From NCBI RefSeq assembly GCF_050436765.1, contig NZ_JBNQGD010000396.1, forward strand, positions 1 through 12,127: 12,127 bases of DNA, given 5' to 3'. The translations under genes were made by a program, and so were the position numbers. Shown here in pieces: positions 1 to 8,416 of this stretch (positions are counted from its first letter, which is position 1; every line of letters starts with the position of its first letter). The notes beneath the pieces were generated by a model. It was not told the DNA's origin, searched no databases, and was given only the letters and a program-made list of their open reading frames with translations. The stretch is from Arachidicoccus sp050436765 (GTDB lineage Bacteria > Bacteroidota > Bacteroidia > Chitinophagales > Chitinophagaceae).

Positions 1-494
1 GACTGTATAGCAATAAGATACTTTCTTAGAGTATTGTTTACTTTTACTAAAAAAGTGTTGATTGTATCGTATTTCAATGACTTTGAAATTTCAAAACAAA
101 AAGCAGAATATCCACCTTTGTGTTCGCCAATGAACCTGTTATTGATATATAGTTTTGCTACTTGCCCTACTCCACTAAAGCGAATAAAAATTCTTTTTGT
201 TTCCAAATTTTTATCAACAAAAAATTTCTTTTCGTAAGAAGCGCTTCCGACATAAAAACCCTTTCCCAGCTGCATATCAGTTGCATTCCAAGTATGTGGA
301 ATACTTACTTTTTGCCAACTATCTCTTTTCAACTCTTTTTTATCTTGAATCAAATCTTTTTTAAAGAACCAATCTTTATTGAAAGAAATAATCTGTCTAC
401 CCGAAGAGACAACTTGATTGCTTTGAGCCTTCACACATTGAGCTCCAAAAAACAGTATTACACCTATCCAAATGCACTTTTTCTTAACTATCAT
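1..494 (-). CDS. Glycoside hydrolase family 2 protein (beta-galactosidase-like), N-terminal part, truncated by window edge
   Basis: An open frame of 164 codons runs from an ATG at 494 off the left edge, so the 3' end is missing. Residues 1-24 form a Sec signal peptide (MIVKKK, hydrophobic stretch IWIGVILFFGA, then VKAQ), which suggests export to the periplasm. What follows matches the GH2 sugar-binding (jelly-roll) domain: W60 and IPHTWN at 65-70, a GxGFYxG-type segment at 77-83, YEKKF at 87-91, a strand RIFIRFSGVG at 101-110, LYINNRFIGEHKGGY at 115-129 and NTFLVKVNN at 146-154. GH2 enzymes are retaining exo-glycosidases (beta-galactosidase, beta-glucuronidase, beta-mannosidase). The catalytic TIM barrel lies outside the window, so the substrate cannot be fixed; the wording of this domain is most like beta-galactosidases. 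The gene lies 105 bases after the fucosidase gene and probably works with it. No good ribosome binding site is visible. Confidence 0.85.
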   Translation of the reverse strand, partial: MIVKKKCIWIGVILFFGAQCVKAQSNQVVSSGRQIISFNKDWFFKKDLIQDKKELKRDSWQKVSIPHTWNATDMQLGKGFYVGSASYEKKFFVDKNLETKRIFIRFSGVGQVAKLYINNRFIGEHKGGYSAFCFEISKSLKYDTINTFLVKVNNTLRKYLIAIQ

Positions 495-599
495 TATTAT
501 TAAATTATACAAATTTTGAAACTGACAAGCAAAGCGAATTTAAAATTGTAGAATTAAAATTTAATTTAGAAATTAATATCCGACCAAAAAAAATATTGT

Positions 600-2027
600 C
601 TAAATATGTTTATTTTCGTCTTCTTCTGACTGAGCACCCTTTTGAGTTTCCAACACAATAACAAAAGGTTGCTTTTGTCCAGTTTTTTGTAAATGAATAA
701 AGGTATCTAAGCCATCTAATTTTTCAATACTCAATTCTTTGTGTCCATCAAGCAGATAAGCTTTCTTAATAACCGTATTCTTTGGAGATGAAACTCTCAA
801 CGCTCCGGAAACAGGCACGTTAAAAACAATCATATAAATCTCATTATCTTTTTTCAATTTCTGCGTATAATAGCCCCAGTCCTGTTTTAACCAATTGACG
901 TAACCACAATTGTATATAGCCTCATTATTTATTTTCATCCAGTTGCCAATTACTTTTGCATCATCAATTTCCTTTTGCCTAAAAGTTCCGTCAGCCTTAG
1001 GGCCAAAATTCAATACGAAATTGCCATCAAGCGATACACATTTTGCCAACATTTCTATCAATTCGTTCGGCGTCTTCCAGTGTCCCATCCATTTTTTTGC
1101 ATAACCCCAACCATTTTCAGGAATTGTCATATCACATTCCCAATCGTTACCATGTGTAGCAGCAAAATCCGACGGGATTGTCCTTTCCCAGCCTTGCTCA
1201 TAGTCGCCCATTAATCGCCCATTACTATCAAAATGTCTTTTACCATAATCATCTGCACGTAAACGGCTTCCAATGATTAAACCTGGATGAATTCTTTTTA
1301 GATCTTGATTTAAAGAGTCTGAAAACGCACCACTTTTTTTCCAACTATTGTCCCAGGTACCATCAAACCAAAAACCTTTTATTTGAGGATACATTTTCAA
1401 CTGCTCCTCCAGCTGATTTTTGACAAACAATTTAAAACGATCAAAAGCAATTGTGTCCGCCGTCGATTTTAAATCGTAGCGCCAATCAGGATTGTGCCAA
1501 TCCATAATGGAGAAATACAAATAAACGTCAATACCCGCCTTCGTATAAGCATTTACGAGTTGCTTAAGAATATCTTTTTTATAAGGTGTATTACTAATAT
1601 TATAACTGGTATATTTTGTAGGCCATAAACAAAAACCATCGTGATGTTTAGTGGTAATAGTCACATATTTCGCCCCCATTTGCTTCGCCATGACCGCCCA
1701 CCTATTCGCATCAAATTCTTTTGGGTCAAATTTTTTGTAAAGACTATCATATACCGAATGCGGCAATTCACCCCAAGAACGAATCCATTCAGCGGCGCCG
1801 TTATAATGCTTACCGTTATAATCTCCCCCTAGAACAGAATACAACCCCCAATGAATAAATTGTCCCAAACCATAACCTCTCCAGCGATTCATATCAGCAT
1901 CCATCCGCTTGCCAATATGGTGCGCACCATGAAGCAGAGGAATGGTATCTTTTTTTACAGATTGTGCTTTTAAACCAACCACCCAACCTGCGAGCATAAC
2001 GCTCAACACCATTTTTTTCATTTTCAT
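600..2027 (-). CDS. Secreted alpha-L-fucosidase, glycoside hydrolase family 29
   Basis: Retaining exo-enzyme that removes alpha-linked L-fucose from glycan ends. The 475-residue product starts with a signal peptide (about residues 1-22, ending GLKAQ) with no lipobox Cys, so it is probably periplasmic. GH29 landmarks occur in order: GQFIHWGLYS at 55-64, KHHDGF at 127-132, and GFWFDGTWD at 218-226, where D222 is the expected nucleophile. An acidic segment with E297 and E304 leads into GWGY at 306-309; the acid/base is usually a Glu in this region but I cannot assign it. NFVLNFGPKADG at 336-347 closes the barrel, and residues 380-462 look like the C-terminal beta-sandwich. Length fits compact bacterial GH29 enzymes. 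The start is ambiguous: AGGA lies directly before the first ATG but is six bases from the third codon, also ATG (2021), which gives MKKMVLSV and the better spacing. The next gene downstream is a GH2 enzyme. Confidence 0.95.
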   Translation of the reverse strand: MKMKKMVLSVMLAGWVVGLKAQSVKKDTIPLLHGAHHIGKRMDADMNRWRGYGLGQFIHWGLYSVLGGDYNGKHYNGAAEWIRSWGELPHSVYDSLYKKFDPKEFDANRWAVMAKQMGAKYVTITTKHHDGFCLWPTKYTSYNISNTPYKKDILKQLVNAYTKAGIDVYLYFSIMDWHNPDWRYDLKSTADTIAFDRFKLFVKNQLEEQLKMYPQIKGFWFDGTWDNSWKKSGAFSDSLNQDLKRIHPGLIIGSRLRADDYGKRHFDSNGRLMGDYEQGWERTIPSDFAATHGNDWECDMTIPENGWGYAKKWMGHWKTPNELIEMLAKCVSLDGNFVLNFGPKADGTFRQKEIDDAKVIGNWMKINNEAIYNCGYVNWLKQDWGYYTQKLKKDNEIYMIVFNVPVSGALRVSSPKNTVIKKAYLLDGHKELSIEKLDGLDTFIHLQKTGQKQPFVIVLETQKGAQSEEDENKHI

Positions 2028-2102
2028 TCCTATTAATTTACTATAATTCTAATAAAATGCTTGCCGTTTATCTACCCTAAAAATGCCTCGATATTAATTG
2101 CT

Positions 2103-2638
2103 TTAGTAAACATCAGCTACAGGGTTCAGATTTGATATAGTCTTTATTATTGTATTATTGATATCTACATATTTATTGCTATGGTTTGAAATTATTGCCG
2201 CGGCAGATTGGCCTGCAAAATTACCAGACGGTAATCTAACCTCAATAAACCGTATTCCTGAAATGCCTGGGAATTCTGCATATACAAAAATGGAAGATGC
2301 TGTTTGTGAAGGATCTGCGACAGATATTTTATACGATCTCCTTCCAATATGTTTAATCATAAGCGTGGAAGGAACATTAGTCCAAACCTTAACAGAATCA
2401 TTCCTATAAGCCGCAAATCAATATCACGTTCATTGGGGAATATATACCCCACTGCGCCCAATAACATTCTTATTGAATGTGAGCTGAACTCCATTACCAA
2501 GTGCTGAGATATTCCTCTGAGAAGATACAAGTACTTTGTTATCTCTGCGCCAAGTTTGTTTACTGTTGTATTCACGAATTAGGCCGCCACAGAACTAATA
2601 CCTGCCCCAAAACAAAAGCTCACCTCACCATTTTCACC
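2103..2638 (-). pseudogene. Decayed remnant of a polysaccharide lyase family 8 gene (C-terminal part only)
   Basis: No intact frame covers this stretch, but fragments in successive frames read like the C-terminal half of a PL8 lyase (hyaluronate/chondroitin/xanthan lyase family). In order on the minus strand: SFCFGAGISSVAA, a stop, then FVNTTVN (near 2620-2565), recalling the family's LGxGI...V.TTxNQ block; then, shifted, QTWRRDNKVLVSSQ to FNKNV; then, shifted back, LGAVGYIFPNERDIDL (near 2460-2415), matching the HxxVGYxFP block; then, shifted again, an open stretch 2417-2103 with YKISVADPSQ and EVRLPSGNFAGQSA, like the C-terminal PL8 beta domain. The family's conserved block between GYxFP and the C-terminal domain is missing, as is the whole N-terminal alpha/alpha toroid with the catalytic residues. 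Several frameshifts, stops and deletions are therefore needed, and no working product is expected. The fragment order supports PL8, but family assignment is from memory of conserved blocks. Confidence 0.6.
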
Positions 2639-2782
2639 GTTTTACCAAGGTCAAAACTAAGTCAAGGGTATGGCAAGAGCACCGGTCATTTTGAACATTT
2701 TTACAGGGTAAATGTTACAATTTGCAAAAAATGGAAGTCATTCCCAGAGTGCAAATCATAGATTTCTTCTGTCATAAAGATA

Positions 2783-2829
2783 AATTTTATAAAAATGGAC
2801 AACCAAAAAAAGGTTTTCCCCTTGTCCAT
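2783..2829 (-). terminator. Rho-independent-type terminator after the last operon gene
   Basis: Reading the minus strand, ATGGACAA (2829-2822) is repeated inverted as TTGTCCAT (2802-2795), giving a perfect 8-bp stem around a 19-base loop that contains a short inner CC/GG pairing. The stem is followed at once by TTTT then ATAAAATTTA. It begins 15 bases after the stop codon of the second LamG lipoprotein gene, the right place to end the main operon. It separates that operon from the lyase remnant and from the fucosidase gene. Confidence 0.7.
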
Positions 2830-2844
2830 CTTCCCTAAAAACGA

Positions 2845-4578
2845 TTATTGCACATATTCAATTTCAAAGTTATTGATCCAGTTTATTCCATCCATATCCC
2901 AATCCGCTTTTATATCTAATCGCAGCCAATACAACGCATTTACTGCGACATCTGCACTTTGCGCCAGAATAGAATATGTTTTACTAGGGTCGTAAGGATA
3001 AGGACTGGTATAGCACAAATAATTACCCGCTAGCGGGTTTACCCCCCAAGGAACAGCACTCATCGTCATTAAATCATTACTGTAACCTGGAGCCCGATTA
3101 TACAATTTAGTCCCCGTAAATTCATTACTGGGCCAATAACCGATCAAATGGGAGTAATAAGCATCCCTATCCTCGTCTAAATACATTTTACATGCATTTT
3201 GTGCAATGACATCATCTGGCAATGCCACATTATAGATACGCAGATCAGTTACGGTTTCTTTAGTTGTACCACTATTATAGCTTCCCGGAATACCCACACG
3301 CAACGGGCTTGTGGTAGTACAATTAAGATTGGTAATATCTATTGGGGCATTATCAGATGGTGCCCCATCGATATACAATTGCATATATCTTTTCCCACCT
3401 GCTATATATATTTTGCCGGTATAGCTGTGCCATACGTTCAATTCTTGATATCCTGCAGTTGAGGTGATGGTATTATTCGTACCAGAATGAGTGCCCCCTG
3501 TCCCACGCACAACAAATCGAATTGAACCGTTTGAACCGTTATGGCAAAACCACCAGCCCTGATTTGAATTAGCCGAACTAGCAGTTTTCAAAATTATACC
3601 TGGATTTAAGCTTCCATATTGCTGAACCAAAAGTTTAAACGAAATAGTCATCTCAGTAGTAGGTTGAATGTCATAATCAGCTGCAGATGCAGTTGGCGTA
3701 CTTGAAGATGCGCTAGCGGTAGAATACATAGGGGTATAATCTCCATTGGGAAGTACCTCTTCTTTTGTAAGATTATCATTATATGCCATCAGAAACCCTT
3801 GATTAGGATTTAGTCCGTCTGGTCCTTTATTTGAAGCAATCATTATTAACCAACTTTCCTTATTGTACGTTTTTCGCGCTTTAATTGCCTTCATTACATC
3901 CTGGATATAACCATCAACATTCTGGATGGCAGCCTTATATTGGGCATTATTCACGCCGAATCCATATTGCTTGCCAGCGACTGCTATCTCGTTGAAATCT
4001 AGAATACTCAGATCGGGATTGGTGTTAGTCAAAAGGCTTGCCGCCGAATCCCTCACCTCTTTGTCATCAAGTGCGACAACAGTTTTATTGGCCCCTCTTA
4101 GCAATAAGTTAGCCAAGTTACCCCAAGGTGTAATAAGCAATGATTTGTCCAAAGGTTTATATCTAATCAAATAATAGAATATATTATTCGGGTCGGGCAA
4201 TGCCCCGTCTGGATCATTTTGATCACCTATGGGCGAAAAACTACTATCGCTGGTTAAGTGTGTGGCGTAAGAAGTACCTGTAGCTACAGACTTCCATCCT
4301 GACACATCATTATTTACTCCTTCTTTTAACAGGGAAAATGTGTATTTACTATGCTCCAATAAGGAATTCAGAAATGTGGGTTTGACAGCCTCCAAGTCCG
4401 CACCAGAAAACCCGTCGATACCGATGATAAGGACTTTGCGCGTTTTTGCTCCCGTCGAGTCATTACCATAATTTTCAAATATCGGTGCCGGGTCCGCAAA
4501 TTTTTTACAGGATTGTGTCACCATTACCGCTATTATTAATAGCCAAATCCATCGAATTTTTATTGATTGCAAATTCAT
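2845..4578 (-). CDS. Lipoprotein with degenerate alkaline-phosphatase-like domain plus LamG/DUF4983 region (copy 2)
   Basis: The 577-residue protein begins with a lipoprotein signal ending VTQSC (C24, then KK), so it is probably anchored in the outer membrane. Residues about 47-270 have the alkaline phosphatase/phosphodiesterase superfamily fold pattern: KVLIIGIDG at 48-56 with D55, a KSVATG segment at 96-101, then NAQYKAAIQNVDGYI near 211-225 and WLIMIASNKG at 243-252. The usual metal ligands are altered: the DxxGH motif reads AVAGK (199-203) and SDHG reads SNKG (249-252). The nucleophile Thr before the TG turn is not seen. Catalysis is therefore unlikely. Residues about 307-455 form a LamG/concanavalin-like beta-sandwich (EMTISFKL, GWWFCHNGSNGSIRFVVRG, YMQLYIDG, TDLRIYNVAL), followed by a DUF4983-like tail. 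It is the last gene of the operon, 45 bases after the M60 gene, and closely resembles the protein encoded at 6579-8372. Probable role: surface glycan binding (inference). Confidence 0.85.
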   Translation of the reverse strand: MNLQSIKIRWIWLLIIAVMVTQSCKKFADPAPIFENYGNDSTGAKTRKVLIIGIDGFSGADLEAVKPTFLNSLLEHSKYTFSLLKEGVNNDVSGWKSVATGTSYATHLTSDSSFSPIGDQNDPDGALPDPNNIFYYLIRYKPLDKSLLITPWGNLANLLLRGANKTVVALDDKEVRDSAASLLTNTNPDLSILDFNEIAVAGKQYGFGVNNAQYKAAIQNVDGYIQDVMKAIKARKTYNKESWLIMIASNKGPDGLNPNQGFLMAYNDNLTKEEVLPNGDYTPMYSTASASSSTPTASAADYDIQPTTEMTISFKLLVQQYGSLNPGIILKTASSANSNQGWWFCHNGSNGSIRFVVRGTGGTHSGTNNTITSTAGYQELNVWHSYTGKIYIAGGKRYMQLYIDGAPSDNAPIDITNLNCTTTSPLRVGIPGSYNSGTTKETVTDLRIYNVALPDDVIAQNACKMYLDEDRDAYYSHLIGYWPSNEFTGTKLYNRAPGYSNDLMTMSAVPWGVNPLAGNYLCYTSPYPYDPSKTYSILAQSADVAVNALYWLRLDIKADWDMDGINWINNFEIEYVQ

Positions 4579-4623
4579 TATATATTAATTAAATTTATTC
4601 AATGTAAAGTTATTTTCATTAAT

Positions 4624-6567
4624 TTATTGCTCGCTATATGCACCCAATTCTGCCAACGCAGTAAAGTTATTTCCTGCATAATCAGAATTACAAATTATTC
4701 TAAAATATCTGCAATTCTGCCTATTTGCGAAGTCAACTCGCTGCGTCCCCAAAGCATCGCTAAAAACAAAATTGCCTAAGCTTGTCCAGTTTACATTATC
4801 ATTGCTTACTAATATTTCAACATTTTTTACCGCATCAGATGCCTCTCTTTGTACATATGACAAGCCATCTATCATGTGCACTTCTTGCATATCAATAGTT
4901 GCCGTATGTGGATAACCATGAGTTTTTGACATATGCCATACTGTGGCTGGATTGCCATCCAGCAAATTTTGGGGAGATCTACCAGTGGGAATATCATAAT
5001 CATTATTTATATCAATGGCTTGCCAATCTGTACGGGCATAATCATCGTATATTACAGGAATAGGATCGTCACCGCCAGTCCTTGTTTGAGGATCATACAA
5101 CCATATTTTTTTATGTAAATACGGATAACCTTTTGCAGTTTCTATATCTTGCTGTTGTTGACTTACCCTTAATCCCCAGGCATTAAAGAAGGGTAGCATA
5201 TTCAAATGTGTAAAGTCGCACATTGCGTCATATACAAAATCAATTCTGTCTTGATCATTATTGGATGTATGTATGGCATGACGCGTACGCGTGTAGAGCA
5301 TTGTCATAAAATCAAAGCCAAACTTATCAAATATCTGTAGATAAAACGCACATTTACCAATAGGGTCGTTACTCAAAGAAGGGTCAGTCAAGAAATTTTT
5401 AGAAGCATCTATTTTTGCCGCGAAAGCAAGTGCATTAGAATAATCCTGATGAGGTCTGTATCCCAATCGATTACCAGTTTTAAAGCTAAATAAATTATTG
5501 GTTGTCTCTCCCATATTGCTAAAGCTCCAATTACTTTGCTGGTTATTATGCCCAACTTCGTGCAAAACACCCCAGTCACCCGAGGCTAATATAACATCTA
5601 CATTTGTAAGATTTTTAAACCAGTGGTCATCATCTTGAATAACTACGGGATATCCGTTATGCCCATATCCCACAACAGGATCAATATCTGCTACCACACG
5701 CCAAGGTAAACCTGCTGCTTGATCAATTGGGTCAGTTGGATTATCGGACAATCCTTCCCATTGTGAATAATCTTTATTAAAAATATCCTCCCAGGTTTGC
5801 ATCAAAAGCTGAAGTTTAGTTATTCCTATTCTTTGCGCTTTTTCTGTTTCTACGGTGAAGATGATGTGGGGTGCGCGAAGCTCAAACCAAGGCACTTTGG
5901 AATTCTTTATGGAATCTTGCCAAGCATTTTCATCTGTTTGACCTAAAATGAAGTCGGTCATTTTACAAGCGCCAGAGAATTTTAATGTTACTGACTGGCC
6001 GGTAGCAAATGGTGAATTAACATAGATAGGCCCGCCGAAAGGGCTACGTATGTAGTTACGGCCAGGGAACAATTGCTTTACAGTATATACTATCGGCTCA
6101 CGCTTAATAGCATCCGGATTGGCAGCATCCTTAGCAGTGAGATTGTCCGTCCAACAACCTATCTGTGCAGTCAATCCATACACATTAGCTGGAACGTCCA
6201 CTGTGATCGGCTCGCCCGTAGGCGCATATAAGCCGGTGCTTAATTGTGCTTGTGGTAAAACGGCCATCCGCAACTGGCTCGGATTTTTTATGAAATCCAA
6301 ATTAAGCGTAACCGGATAGCTCGTCAACCTGGGTGCATCATCACCCACAACACCGGGAAATATGGAAGCCTGAGCATACATACTATAATCGGGCACAGAC
6401 ATAGAAGTGTCCACAGTAATGGTAGAGCTATCTGCTGTATAGGTAGGATAACCATTTGCGAAATCGTAGCCGTATTTCTTACAACTACTTAACAGCAAAA
6501 TCAGCAAGCCAGTTGCTACAATATGAATTGTCTTTCTCTTTGTCATATCTCTATAATATTCGTTCAT
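4624..6567 (-). CDS. M60-family (enhancin/mucinase-type) zinc metallopeptidase lipoprotein with C-terminal discoidin domain
   Basis: M60 peptidases are zinc endoproteases; characterised members cut mucins and other O-glycosylated proteins. This 647-residue product has a lipoprotein signal ending LLLSSC (C29, then KK), implying an outer-membrane, probably surface, enzyme. The M60 domain spans about 108-470: it opens with STGLYAPTGEPITVDVP, contains the zinc motif HEVGH at 336-340 (zinc ligands H336 and H340, catalytic E337) and the third-ligand candidate E354 in NMGET, so the gluzincin pattern is complete. Residues about 510-645 look like an F5/8 type C (discoidin/CBM32-like) domain: NLLDGNPATVWH at 534-545, VEILVSNDNVNW at 583-594, and CRYFRIICNSDY at 619-630. 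A second ATG at codon 8 (6546) gives a more typical signal peptide (MTKRKTIHIV) and has purine-rich AGAGAT before it, so the true start may be there. The gene lies between two paralogous LamG lipoprotein genes, 11 bases after the upstream one. Confidence 0.93.
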   Translation of the reverse strand: MNEYYRDMTKRKTIHIVATGLLILLLSSCKKYGYDFANGYPTYTADSSTITVDTSMSVPDYSMYAQASIFPGVVGDDAPRLTSYPVTLNLDFIKNPSQLRMAVLPQAQLSTGLYAPTGEPITVDVPANVYGLTAQIGCWTDNLTAKDAANPDAIKREPIVYTVKQLFPGRNYIRSPFGGPIYVNSPFATGQSVTLKFSGACKMTDFILGQTDENAWQDSIKNSKVPWFELRAPHIIFTVETEKAQRIGITKLQLLMQTWEDIFNKDYSQWEGLSDNPTDPIDQAAGLPWRVVADIDPVVGYGHNGYPVVIQDDDHWFKNLTNVDVILASGDWGVLHEVGHNNQQSNWSFSNMGETTNNLFSFKTGNRLGYRPHQDYSNALAFAAKIDASKNFLTDPSLSNDPIGKCAFYLQIFDKFGFDFMTMLYTRTRHAIHTSNNDQDRIDFVYDAMCDFTHLNMLPFFNAWGLRVSQQQQDIETAKGYPYLHKKIWLYDPQTRTGGDDPIPVIYDDYARTDWQAIDINNDYDIPTGRSPQNLLDGNPATVWHMSKTHGYPHTATIDMQEVHMIDGLSYVQREASDAVKNVEILVSNDNVNWTSLGNFVFSDALGTQRVDFANRQNCRYFRIICNSDYAGNNFTALAELGAYSEQ

Positions 6568-6578
6568 AGATTTTAATA

Positions 6579-8372
6579 CTAGTTTTGTTTCAAGTTATAG
6601 TTGGCTGGCCAGGATCTACCATCCAAACCCCATGATGATGAAATATTCACACCTAGCCATTGATAAATCTGATAAGGAATATCTAGTCCCTTCGGATTCG
6701 CATTTAAATAGGCAGAACTTACGGATGGACAAACATTGTTAGAAGCATCGCTAAACGGATTCCAAATACTGCTGGGCGGGTTTTTAAATGACATATCATT
6801 CCCTTTAGGTCCAAAATCTTTTACTATTTGTCCATCTGCGTCGGTCCCCGACCAATAACCTATTAAATGGCTGAAATAGGGGCTGGTACTGTCCACCCCA
6901 AGTTTACAGGCATTTTCAGCTATCACATAATCTGGAAGCGCAATATTAAATATCTTAAGGTCTGTTACCATTTCTTTGGTTGTACCACCTGCGTAACTTC
7001 CGATAAGACCCAAACCTAATGGAAAATCAGTTGTAATATTATTGGCAGTATGATTTGCTGTAGCATCCAGATTGCTGATATCAATGGGTGTAGCATTAAC
7101 GGGAAGACCATCCGCATAAAGCTGCATATATCGTTTGCTATCTGTTCCAAAATAAACTTTACCTGTGTATGTATGCCATTCATTTAATACCTGATAGCCT
7201 GCTGTGGTGGTGAGCGTATTATTGGTGCCCGAATGAGTGCCACCGGATCCGCGCACCACAAAGCGGATAGACCCGTTTGATCCATTATGACAAAACCACC
7301 AGCCATTATAAGAGTTTGCCGAACTTCCTGTTTTTACAACAATGCCAGGATTTAATGTTCCGTATTGCAACATTTTCAATTTAAAAGAAATAGTCATCTC
7401 CGTTATTGCGTTAATATCATAATCTGCTGTCGTAGCAGATGGAGTCGTAGCTACAAAGCTACCTGTATAAATAGGAGCAGCACCTACATAAGGTATTACG
7501 TCAGGCTTAGCATAAAAAGAAAGTGTAAACTTCGGATTATAGAAATAAATAAACCCATTTCCTTTGGAATTGTTATACAAAGTGGTGTCCGTACCTACGG
7601 TATACGGCAGAGGACCACCTTTGCCCGAAGCAATCACGACTAACCAGTTTTCTCGGGTAAAACTGGGCCTGGATTGTATGGCATTTAGTAACACGCCTAC
7701 CTCGTTATCAGCTTGTTGAATTGCTTGCGCATAAGCCACATCATCACTTTGATAACTGTTTTGTTTACCTACAGAATCTACATTATTCAATTCCACCATT
7801 ACCAAAGACGGATCGTTTTGGTTCAATTCATTCACTGTAGCAGATACGGCATCTTCATCAGAAGATAAAACCTGATGCACATCTGCATCGGTAAGCAGAT
7901 TGTCGTTCAATAACTGCGAACGAACAAAAGTCGCAGTACGACTATTAGGCGTTATCACTTTTAACCTCGTAAAAATAGAAGGATAGGCATTTATATCATT
8001 GTTTGTAAAATCAGCTGACCTGACTTTGTGTTTTGAACTGTCTACCCCAGTCAACATATCTGTCCAGCTAATAGCGTTGATATTGGCCGCATTATCTAGT
8101 GAATTGTATGTATATACAGAAGACTTGGCTATTTGCAAAAGATTCTGCGGTGCTAAGTCCCGGATAGCTTCTCCACGAGCTCCGTCAATAATTATATATA
8201 ATACTTTGGGGATCCCCAGTATTACATTAGATGTATCTTTCCCAAAATCCTTGTTCGGCTCCCCTAAAAGATTAGTAACACCTTTATTACAAGAAGACAA
8301 CACTATACCACCCATCGCCGCAACAAATAAGGTCTTACACCATTTGTTATATTTAGACCATGATAATTTCAT
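6579..8372 (-). CDS. Lipoprotein with degenerate alkaline-phosphatase-like domain plus LamG/DUF4983 region (copy 1)
   Basis: The 597-residue protein has a lipoprotein signal ending VLSSC (C28, then NK). Its N-terminal part (about 55-285) follows the alkaline phosphatase superfamily layout: KVLYIIIDG at 56-64 with D63, WTDMLTGV at 103-110, then VDSVGK at 198-203 and WLVVIASGKG at 243-252. One Asp of the DxxGH motif remains (D199) but its His is K203, and SDHG has become SGKG, so two-metal catalysis is not expected. Residues about 322-480 form the LamG beta-sandwich (EMTISFKLK, GWWFCHNGSNGSIRFVVRG, RYMQLYADG, TDLKIFNIAL), followed by a DUF4983-like tail (SHLIGYW at 501-507). The LamG part is nearly the same as that encoded at 2845-4578, while the phosphatase-like parts have diverged. 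AAGGA occurs just before the ATG, a rare clear ribosome site here. The M60 gene follows after 11 bases. Probable role: binding of the locus substrate at the cell surface (inference). Confidence 0.85.
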   Translation of the reverse strand: MKLSWSKYNKWCKTLFVAAMGGIVLSSCNKGVTNLLGEPNKDFGKDTSNVILGIPKVLYIIIDGARGEAIRDLAPQNLLQIAKSSVYTYNSLDNAANINAISWTDMLTGVDSSKHKVRSADFTNNDINAYPSIFTRLKVITPNSRTATFVRSQLLNDNLLTDADVHQVLSSDEDAVSATVNELNQNDPSLVMVELNNVDSVGKQNSYQSDDVAYAQAIQQADNEVGVLLNAIQSRPSFTRENWLVVIASGKGGPLPYTVGTDTTLYNNSKGNGFIYFYNPKFTLSFYAKPDVIPYVGAAPIYTGSFVATTPSATTADYDINAITEMTISFKLKMLQYGTLNPGIVVKTGSSANSYNGWWFCHNGSNGSIRFVVRGSGGTHSGTNNTLTTTAGYQVLNEWHTYTGKVYFGTDSKRYMQLYADGLPVNATPIDISNLDATANHTANNITTDFPLGLGLIGSYAGGTTKEMVTDLKIFNIALPDYVIAENACKLGVDSTSPYFSHLIGYWSGTDADGQIVKDFGPKGNDMSFKNPPSSIWNPFSDASNNVCPSVSSAYLNANPKGLDIPYQIYQWLGVNISSSWGLDGRSWPANYNLKQN

Positions 8373-8416
8373 ATCCTTATTTTTTGAAAATTTAAAAACA
8401 TTATACCCCGCATTCT

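Noticed and set aside
1..60. Possible frameshift in the T-run of the GH2 gene near the left edge.
   Set aside because: A recount of the run (six bases) gives a continuous frame reading NTFLVKVNN, as expected for the family, so the gene is intact as far as it is visible.
162..503. A 113-codon plus-strand open frame.
   Set aside because: It is the reverse complement of the GH2 sugar-binding domain coding region, which has strong family motifs; the plus-strand product is low-complexity and unconvincing.
502..533. Possible Bacteroidota promoter before the GH2 gene (TTTG, 20 bases, then TATAATTT).
   Set aside because: The -33 box and the spacing fit, but the -7 box is a poor match to TAnnTTTG in very AT-rich DNA, where such matches occur by chance.
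2103..2575. Two short open frames (2103-2360 and 2357-2575, minus strand) as independent small genes.
   Set aside because: Their readable parts continue each other only through frame changes and match ordered blocks of one PL8 lyase; part of the second frame is an out-of-frame reading. They are treated as one pseudogene.
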